Positions 59,218-64,000 of a DNA stretch of 64,000 nucleotides are shown one piece after another. Source of the DNA: Alphaproteobacteria bacterium (lineage in GTDB: Bacteria; Myxococcota_A; UBA796; CAJQPC01); NCBI GenBank assembly GCA_020632795.1, contig JACKEV010000014.1:62001-126000 (forward strand). Reading direction: 5' to 3'. Below the pieces are notes generated by a model. The model was not told the DNA's origin. It made no database searches and saw only the letters and a list, made by a program, of their open reading frames with translations. The number at the start of each line of letters is the position of its first letter. Positions within the stretch are counted from its first letter, which is position 1. A program made the translations under genes and the position numbers.

Positions 59218-59607
59218 ATGTTCAGGATCGCTTGGACAACCTGGACCAGATCGTTCGACCACAAGGTGAGTGCCGACGAGGCCATGCGACTTGTACGGGA
59301 CCTTTCGGACACCCAGTCCGATCCACCAGTGATGGTCGAGGTTGCCCACATCGGCCATCCCGAACGTGCCTTCACCATCGGCCTCGGTCGAACGGACACT
59401 GTCCTGACCTACCAGGAGTCTGTAGATCCCCCCTATTTCATCAGCAAGGGGGTATCGGAGTCCGACGTGGTGATGTATTGCTGGGGCAACGAGTGGACGG
59501 AGTACCTTGGACGCAATGTCGTACCTCTCGAAGTGGGCTTCGCCGCATTGCGGGAATTTCTCGTGGGACCAGCGCGACCCACATCCGTCCCATGGGAGTC
59601 CCTGTAG
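59218..59607 (+). CDS. Imm1-like immunity protein
   Basis: This 129-residue protein has a GAGGAGC ribosome site just before ATG. It reads FRIAWTTWTRSFDHKVSADE, then PPVMVEVAHIGHPERAFTIG, LGRTDTVLTYQESVDPPYFI, ESDVVMYCWGNEWTEYLGRN and EVGFAALREFLVGPARPTSV then PW. The pattern of small beta strands, an interior F/Y-x-W and a final hydrophobic-helix then P-x-x-V-x-W matches Imm1, a family known to protect against deaminase-type and other polymorphic toxins. It lies in an immunity array downstream of the RHS toxin and may protect against that tip or a lost one. Confidence 0.65.
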   Translation: MFRIAWTTWTRSFDHKVSADEAMRLVRDLSDTQSDPPVMVEVAHIGHPERAFTIGLGRTDTVLTYQESVDPPYFISKGVSESDVVMYCWGNEWTEYLGRNVVPLEVGFAALREFLVGPARPTSVPWESL

Positions 59608-59662
59608 GCGTGTTCCCGCCCCACATCGGGTGCCTGGTTGAGCGGGAACCCTGCCCCGCCCT

Positions 59663-61417
59663 CTACTCCCCCGGGCACTGCCTCGGGTCGTCGGGGTACC
59701 GCGCGAGGCAGTCGCTGATCCAGGCGTGGCGGGCCTGGATCCAGCCCTTGAGGTGGTCGACCTCGGCCTGGAACGTGCCGTCGCCCCGGGGCGGGTAGTC
59801 CCGCCAGCGCTCGAAGTTGCGGGGGGCGGCCTCGGCCAGCTCGGCGGCCATCGCGTCCACCCGGGCCAGCACCGCGTCGAGGGCCAGCGGCCCCTGCAGC
59901 AGCTCCGCCCAGCGCGCCCAGTAGGGCCCGGTGAAGGCCGGATCCTCGAACAGCCCCGCGTACCAGCCGTGCTCGAAGAGGTAGGTGGTGTCCTGGGTGA
60001 TGTTGCTGGGGTCCCACCAGGTGGGGTCGGTGGGGCGGCTGTCCGAGGCGCAGCCCATCGAGCGGTCGAAGTCCCACACCGGCCCGGCCACGATGGGGCC
60101 CTCGCGGTCCTTGTAGAAGTAGCCGCTCAGGCGGAAGGCGTCGGGGTTCTTGGGGAAGGTGTTGAGGATGTGGTGGTCGATCCAGGCGTCGACGTCGATG
60201 TGCTCGCTGTAGTGGCTGCCGTCGAGGGGGTGGCGGTGGTCCTCAGCGGCCAGGGCGTCGGCGAAGGCGTCGATGGCGTCGGAGAGGTACTCGGCCTGGG
60301 CCCGGGGGATCTCCTCCTCGCGGGGGGTGACGTAGACCAGGCCCTGCTGGAAGGTGAACGCACCCCCGGCGGTGCCGGCGGTGAAGCCCGACTCGCCGTC
60401 GCCGGTCCGGTCGCGCTTGAAGATGTAGCCGCCGGTGATCTCCGGGGGCTCCAGGTCCTCGGGGTCGAGGCGCTCGATCTCGATCCGGCCGTCCCCGCGC
60501 CGGATGCGCTCCATGAACACGTAGACGCCGACGTAGTCGTCCATGCCCACCGGGTCGCCGTCCGGGACGGTGAAGACCTCGACGAAGCGGGTGCGCGGGG
60601 CGTAGCGGCCGACGTCGTTGCTGAGGCCGTAGACCAGGGCGTTGCGCATCAGGGCCCGGTCGAAGTTCAGCGGGGCGTAGAGCACCCAGTCCGAGCCCTC
60701 CGGCATGCCCAGGATCGGGACGTCGGCGTCGTCGTCCTGGTCAACCCCCCAGCTCTCGAAGGCGTAGCTGCGCTTGGGGTAGCCCGAGGAGCTGGAGCCC
60801 CGGATCTTGAGGCCCCCGCGCACGCTCAGGGCGGCGTCCCCCACCAGCCGGGTCCGCCCGTCCTCGCCGGGCTCCAGCACGGTGAAGGCGATGGAGGTGT
60901 AGGAGTCGTCCGAGCTGGGCAGGTCGTCGTCGGTCCACAGGACGAGCAGAGGCAGGTTGGACGTGAAGTCGGCCGCCGAGCCCTCCACCCGCACGTAGCT
61001 CCGGGCCGCGTAGGTCTCCCGGCCGACCGGGTCCACCGCCAGCACCCGCAGCTGCGCGCTCTGGTCGAAGGTGAGGGGCCCCTGGTAGCGCTCGTCCCGG
61101 GTGGAGGGCAGGTCCCCGTCGGTCGTGTAGTAGAGGTCCACCCCCTCGGCCGCGCTCAGCGTCACCTCGACCTCACCCCGGAACGTCCCGGCAGGCGGGG
61201 TGATGACCAGGTTGATGTCCTCGACCCCGCCGATGTCCTCGATGGGCGCGCTGTCCTGGGTGTCCTCCCGCACGTCGGGCGGGTCGCTGTCGAGGTTGAG
61301 CGAGACCGCCCCGCCAGGGCCGCAGCCCGCGAGGATGCCGATGAATACGGCGCTTCGGAAGAGGCGTCGGCGAGGGATGGGGCGCTCCGATGCGGAGAAT
61401 CCGGCGAATTCTACCAC
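59663..61417 (-). CDS. CotH-kinase-like lipoprotein
   Basis: This 584-residue protein has a lipobox leader, SAVFIGILAGCGPGG. Residues 60-145 are an Ig-like/chitobiase-type C-terminal domain (INLVITPPAGTFRGEVEVTL, VDLYYTTDGDLPSTRDERYQ). The CotH domain follows: SVRGGLKIRGSSSSGYPKRS, YAFESWGVDQ, DWVLYAPLNFDRALMRNALV, YVGVYVFMERIRRGDGRIEI, SDAIDAFADALAAEDHRHP, DAWIDHHILNTFPKNPDAFR and PIVAGPVWDFDRSMG. The final GPVWDFDRSMG is the active Asp-containing motif of protein kinase-like CotH proteins, which phosphorylate partner proteins. GTG 61417 gives the full signal peptide. Its substrate is unknown. An upstream open stretch to 61642 overlaps the next gene's leader and is not taken. Confidence 0.85.
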   Translation of the reverse strand: MVEFAGFSASERPIPRRRLFRSAVFIGILAGCGPGGAVSLNLDSDPPDVREDTQDSAPIEDIGGVEDINLVITPPAGTFRGEVEVTLSAAEGVDLYYTTDGDLPSTRDERYQGPLTFDQSAQLRVLAVDPVGRETYAARSYVRVEGSAADFTSNLPLLVLWTDDDLPSSDDSYTSIAFTVLEPGEDGRTRLVGDAALSVRGGLKIRGSSSSGYPKRSYAFESWGVDQDDDADVPILGMPEGSDWVLYAPLNFDRALMRNALVYGLSNDVGRYAPRTRFVEVFTVPDGDPVGMDDYVGVYVFMERIRRGDGRIEIERLDPEDLEPPEITGGYIFKRDRTGDGESGFTAGTAGGAFTFQQGLVYVTPREEEIPRAQAEYLSDAIDAFADALAAEDHRHPLDGSHYSEHIDVDAWIDHHILNTFPKNPDAFRLSGYFYKDREGPIVAGPVWDFDRSMGCASDSRPTDPTWWDPSNITQDTTYLFEHGWYAGLFEDPAFTGPYWARWAELLQGPLALDAVLARVDAMAAELAEAAPRNFERWRDYPPRGDGTFQAEVDHLKGWIQARHAWISDCLARYPDDPRQCPGE

Positions 61418-61544
61418 GGCGGAGGCGGGCTTCGGACGGTCGCTGTCACGAGATCGACAAAGTCGGGCGGTCAGCGCAGACCGGCTGGCGTGATAGGGTC
61501 TGGGGGACGCTGTGTTCTGGGAGTAGGACGCGGGAGTCGCCGGC

Positions 61545-63704
61545 ATGATGTTCCTCCCCTCCGTCCCGCTCGAAGACTGGATGCGGGACTGGTATTTCGA
61601 AGCGCGCTTCGACCTGGGCAGCAGCGGCGCGCCGCCGATCACCCTCGGGGCCCTGCGCGAGCGGCTGGGCCTCCCTCAGGACCTGCTCGACGGCTGCGCC
61701 CTGGACGACTCGGACACCCGGGGTGCCCTGGGGCTCCGCCAGGCGCTGGCGCGGCGCCACGGTGACGGCGACCCTGAGCGGGTGCTGGTCGGGAGCGGCT
61801 CCAACGAGGTGCTGTTCTTCCTGATGAGCGCGCTCCTCGGCCCCGGCGACGACGTGCTGGTGCTCGACCCCATCTACCACATGCTCTGCAACGTCGCGGC
61901 GGCCCGGGGGGCGCGGCTGCGGCCCTTCCGGCTGGAGGCCGCGGGGGGCTTCCGGGTCGACGTCGAGGCCCTCTGCGCGGCCATCCGGCCGGAGACCCGG
62001 GCGGTGGTGGTCAACTTCCCCCACATGCCCACCGGGGTGCGGATCGACGCCGCCGAGCAGGCCCGCCTCGTGGCGGCCTGTCGGGCGGTCGGCGCGCTCC
62101 TGATCTGGGACGGCGCGCTGATGGACACCCTCTACGTCGGAGACCCCATCGCGAGCCCGGCGCTGGCCTACGACCGCGCCCTGCTCATCGGCACGCTGAG
62201 CAAGAGCTACGGTCTGCCGGGCCTGCGGGTGGGCTGGGCGCTGGGGGACCCGGCGCTGCTGCGTCGGGTGGACGTGTGGAAGGACCACACCAGCCTGTAC
62301 GTGTCCCCGCTGCTGGAGCGCGTCGCGCAGGCCGTCATCGAGCGGGCGGACGCCCTGTTGGGGTGGCGGCTGGCCCAGGCCCGCCAGAACCGAGCGACCC
62401 TGGCCCGCTGGCTGGCGGGGCGGACCGACGTGGTAGCGGCCCTGCCCGACGGCGGGTTCACGGCGTTCCCGCGCCTGCTGCAGGTCCCGGACGTCGACGC
62501 CTTCTGCCGGCGCCTGGTCGCGGAGCAGGGGGTGATGCTGGTGCCGGGCTCCTGCTTCGGTCACCCCCAGCACGTCCGCCTGGGCTTCGGGGCCCCCGCT
62601 GAGGTGCTGGAGGAGGGGCTCGCGCGGCTTGGGAGGGCGCTGGACGCGCAGGCGGGTCCGGCCCGGGTGGCGGCCCCCGCTGCGCCCGAGGACGGCGTGC
62701 CCCGGCTGCGGCTCTCGGCGGAGGAGCGCGGGCGGGTCTGCGCTCTGCTCGACGGGATCGACCTCAGCGCCGACGACCCCGCGTTCCTGGAGCGGGCCCC
62801 GGCGCTGGCCGGCCAGCTCCCCATGCGGCTGCAGGAGGCGGTCCACCGCTTCCGCCTGCGGGAGGAGGGCCTCGGCGCACTGGTGATCAGCGGCCTCCCC
62901 GTCGACGACGACGCGCTGGGGCCCACCCCGCCGCACTGGAACCTGCCCCCGGCGACCGAGGCGGTGCGGCGGCAGGAGCGCCTGCTGATCCTCATCAGCG
63001 CGCTGCTGGGGGAGCCCTTCGCGTGGACGACCCAGCAGGCGGGGCGGCTCATCCACAACGTGCTGCCCATCGCCGCCCACGCCCACGAGCAGGTGGGCTT
63101 CAGCTCCGAGACCGCCCTCAACTGGCACACCGAGGACGCCTTCCACGAGCTGCGGCCGGACCACCTGGCGCTGCTCTGCCTGCGGAACCCCGACGGGGTG
63201 GCGACCCTGCTGGGCAGCGCGCAGCAGCTCGACCTGCCGCCGGAGGTCGTCGAGGCCCTGTTCCGCCCCGCGTTCATCATCCGTCCGGACAACAGCCACC
63301 TCGCCGGGCACCGGGTCGACAGCCAGGTGGAGACGGCCGAGGTCCAGGCCGCCCGGGACCGGATGGACCGGCTCGACGACGCCCCGCCGCCGGTGGCCCT
63401 GCTGTCCGGGGACCCGCGCGACCCGTACCTCCGGGTGGACTACGACTTCACGGAGGCGCTCAACCCCGAGGCCGCCGCCGCGCTGGCGGTCCTCCAGGAC
63501 GCGGTGGCCGGGGCGCTCTTCGACCTCGTCCTCCAGCCCGGGGAGCTGGCCCTGATGGACAACCACCGGGTGGTCCACGGGCGGCGCTCCTTCACCGCCC
63601 GATATGACGGCACCGACCGCTGGCTCAAGCGGGTCAACATCACCCGGGACCTGCGCCGGTCGCGCGCCCATCGCGCCGACGCCCGGAGCCGCAGCCTGCT
63701 GTGA
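61545..63704 (+). CDS. Fusion of VioD-like PLP enzyme (capreomycidine synthase) and VioC-like arginine beta-hydroxylase
   Basis: This 719-residue protein joins two enzymes. Residues 1-370 are a PLP-dependent aminotransferase-fold enzyme of capreomycidine synthase type, with DLGSSGAPPITLGALRERLG near 23, VNFPHMPTGVRI, LIWDGALMDTLY and TLSKSYGLPGLRVGWAL (K220 as PLP lysine). Residues 386-719 are a clavaminate-synthase-like Fe(II)/2-oxoglutarate oxygenase of the arginine hydroxylase group: LNWHTEDAFHELRPDHLALL (H528, E530), LMDNHRVVHGRRSF (H678) and YDGTDRWLKRVNITRDLRRS. In viomycin biosynthesis VioC hydroxylates L-Arg at C3 and VioD cyclises it to capreomycidine. A fused pair should channel the hydroxylated intermediate. 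Leader GGGAGT-like site is weak. Confidence 0.85.
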   Translation: MMFLPSVPLEDWMRDWYFEARFDLGSSGAPPITLGALRERLGLPQDLLDGCALDDSDTRGALGLRQALARRHGDGDPERVLVGSGSNEVLFFLMSALLGPGDDVLVLDPIYHMLCNVAAARGARLRPFRLEAAGGFRVDVEALCAAIRPETRAVVVNFPHMPTGVRIDAAEQARLVAACRAVGALLIWDGALMDTLYVGDPIASPALAYDRALLIGTLSKSYGLPGLRVGWALGDPALLRRVDVWKDHTSLYVSPLLERVAQAVIERADALLGWRLAQARQNRATLARWLAGRTDVVAALPDGGFTAFPRLLQVPDVDAFCRRLVAEQGVMLVPGSCFGHPQHVRLGFGAPAEVLEEGLARLGRALDAQAGPARVAAPAAPEDGVPRLRLSAEERGRVCALLDGIDLSADDPAFLERAPALAGQLPMRLQEAVHRFRLREEGLGALVISGLPVDDDALGPTPPHWNLPPATEAVRRQERLLILISALLGEPFAWTTQQAGRLIHNVLPIAAHAHEQVGFSSETALNWHTEDAFHELRPDHLALLCLRNPDGVATLLGSAQQLDLPPEVVEALFRPAFIIRPDNSHLAGHRVDSQVETAEVQAARDRMDRLDDAPPPVALLSGDPRDPYLRVDYDFTEALNPEAAAALAVLQDAVAGALFDLVLQPGELALMDNHRVVHGRRSFTARYDGTDRWLKRVNITRDLRRSRAHRADARSRSLL

Positions 63705-63737
63705 CGGTTAGGGGGTCCCTCCTGCCTCGGAGCCCCC

Positions 63738-64000
63738 ATGCGCGTCGCCTTCTTCGGCACCCCGGCCTACGCGGTCCCCACCCTCGACGCCCTGGTCGAG
63801 GCGGGCCACGAGGTGGTCACCGTCGTGGCCCAGCCCGACAAGCCGGTGGGGCGGGGGCGCAAGCTCCAGTCGCCGCCGGTCATCGAGCGGGCGCGGGCGT
63901 TGGGGCTGGACACCCGGCAGCCCCGGGCGGTGCGCACGGGGCGCTTCCCGCGGCGCCTCGCCGCGCTGGACCTGGACGTCGGGGTGGTGGTGGCCTACGG
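63738..64000 (+). CDS. fmt: Methionyl-tRNA formyltransferase, N-terminal part (cut by window end)
   Basis: The first 87 residues show the Fmt formyltransferase fold: RVAFFGTPAYAVPTLDALVE, AGHEVVTVVAQPDKPVGRGR, KLQSPPVIERARALGLDTRQ. The QPDKPxGRGRKLQxxPV motif is a strong Fmt identifier. Fmt formylates initiator Met-tRNA. It starts 33 bases after the fusion gene stop. The C-terminal domain lies outside the window. Confidence 0.9.
   Translation, partial: MRVAFFGTPAYAVPTLDALVEAGHEVVTVVAQPDKPVGRGRKLQSPPVIERARALGLDTRQPRAVRTGRFPRRLAALDLDVGVVVAY

Noticed and set aside
58938..59399. Minus-strand protein-like frame (QHLEQKLGYALEGKEKFSDK...)
   Set aside because: It runs opposite the Imm1-like gene, lacks a start near its protein-like section, and the plus-strand Imm1 call has a strong ribosome site. 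Kept only as a doubt.
63738..64000. Formyltransferase as part of a capreomycidine pathway
   Set aside because: The QPDKPxGRGRKLQ motif marks housekeeping Fmt; adjacency to the fusion gene is probably chance.

Overview
The window is a very GC-rich bacterial chromosome segment (wobble positions almost all G or C) with dense, often overlapping genes and frequent GTG/TTG starts. Two eukaryote-like Ser/Thr kinases fused to ATPase and tetratricopeptide-like helical regions, a third membrane-anchored kinase, a PP2C phosphatase, a MopE-type calcium-binding lipoprotein, a PhoX lipoprotein, a CotH lipoprotein and several short-signal lipoproteins suggest a myxobacterium or related Myxococcota/deltaproteobacterium. 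This assignment is inferred from gene content, not from a marker gene.

Positions 1-18892 hold most of an extracellular contractile injection system (eCIS, a phage-tail-like particle), all on the plus strand. In order they encode the end of a DUF4255 cap protein, sheath 1, tube 1, a tail assembly protein, a DUF6760-like small protein, a strong RNA hairpin, sheath 2, tube 2, a 1545-residue Ala/Pro/Arg-rich protein with a 13-residue tandem repeat, a LysM tube-baseplate protein, a gpD-like hub, gp25, gpJ-like and gpI-like baseplate proteins and an eCIS-associated protein of the 'EQxYH...RHN' type. The next gene joins a ubiquitin-like domain, four membrane segments and a RING-like zinc finger, and overlaps an RlpA-like peptidoglycan hydrolase gene. 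No spike (gpV), PAAR tip or AAA+ ATPase is seen, so these must be upstream of the window or elsewhere.

Positions 18981-23637 carry a secreted protein, two overlapping RlaP-family nucleotidyltransferases and an HrpB-type helicase, tightly coupled. After a 380-base stretch with a decayed gene, a minus-strand operon (31170 to 24018) encodes a TetR repressor, a membrane fusion lipoprotein, an RND pump fused in frame to its TolC-like outer membrane factor, and a 10-TM drug/metabolite transporter. A perfect inverted repeat lies just upstream of the repressor gene. Positions 31304-40655 carry a leucine-rich-repeat protein, a kinase, the MopE-like lipoprotein, a Tat-exported phospholipase C/acid phosphatase, a Uma2 nuclease-like protein and PhoX.

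Positions 40732-48571 form a divergent signalling module: two large kinase-ATPase proteins (overlapping ATGA) face a PP2C phosphatase and a small membrane protein. Then come a TerB-like protein, an AraC regulator, a small membrane protein and a metallo-beta-lactamase-fold lipoprotein.

Positions 52118-59607 are a polymorphic toxin locus: an SpvB/FG-GAP/RHS secreted giant with a deaminase-like C-terminal toxin tip of visibly lower GC, a likely immunity gene, a small unknown gene and an Imm1-like immunity gene. A CotH-kinase lipoprotein follows. The window ends with a single gene fusing a capreomycidine-synthase-like (VioD) PLP enzyme to an arginine-hydroxylase-like (VioC) Fe(II)/2-oxoglutarate oxygenase, then the start of fmt.

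The strongest candidates for something undescribed are the VioD-VioC fusion, the ubiquitin-like/RING-like membrane protein beside the eCIS, and the RND-TolC fusion.
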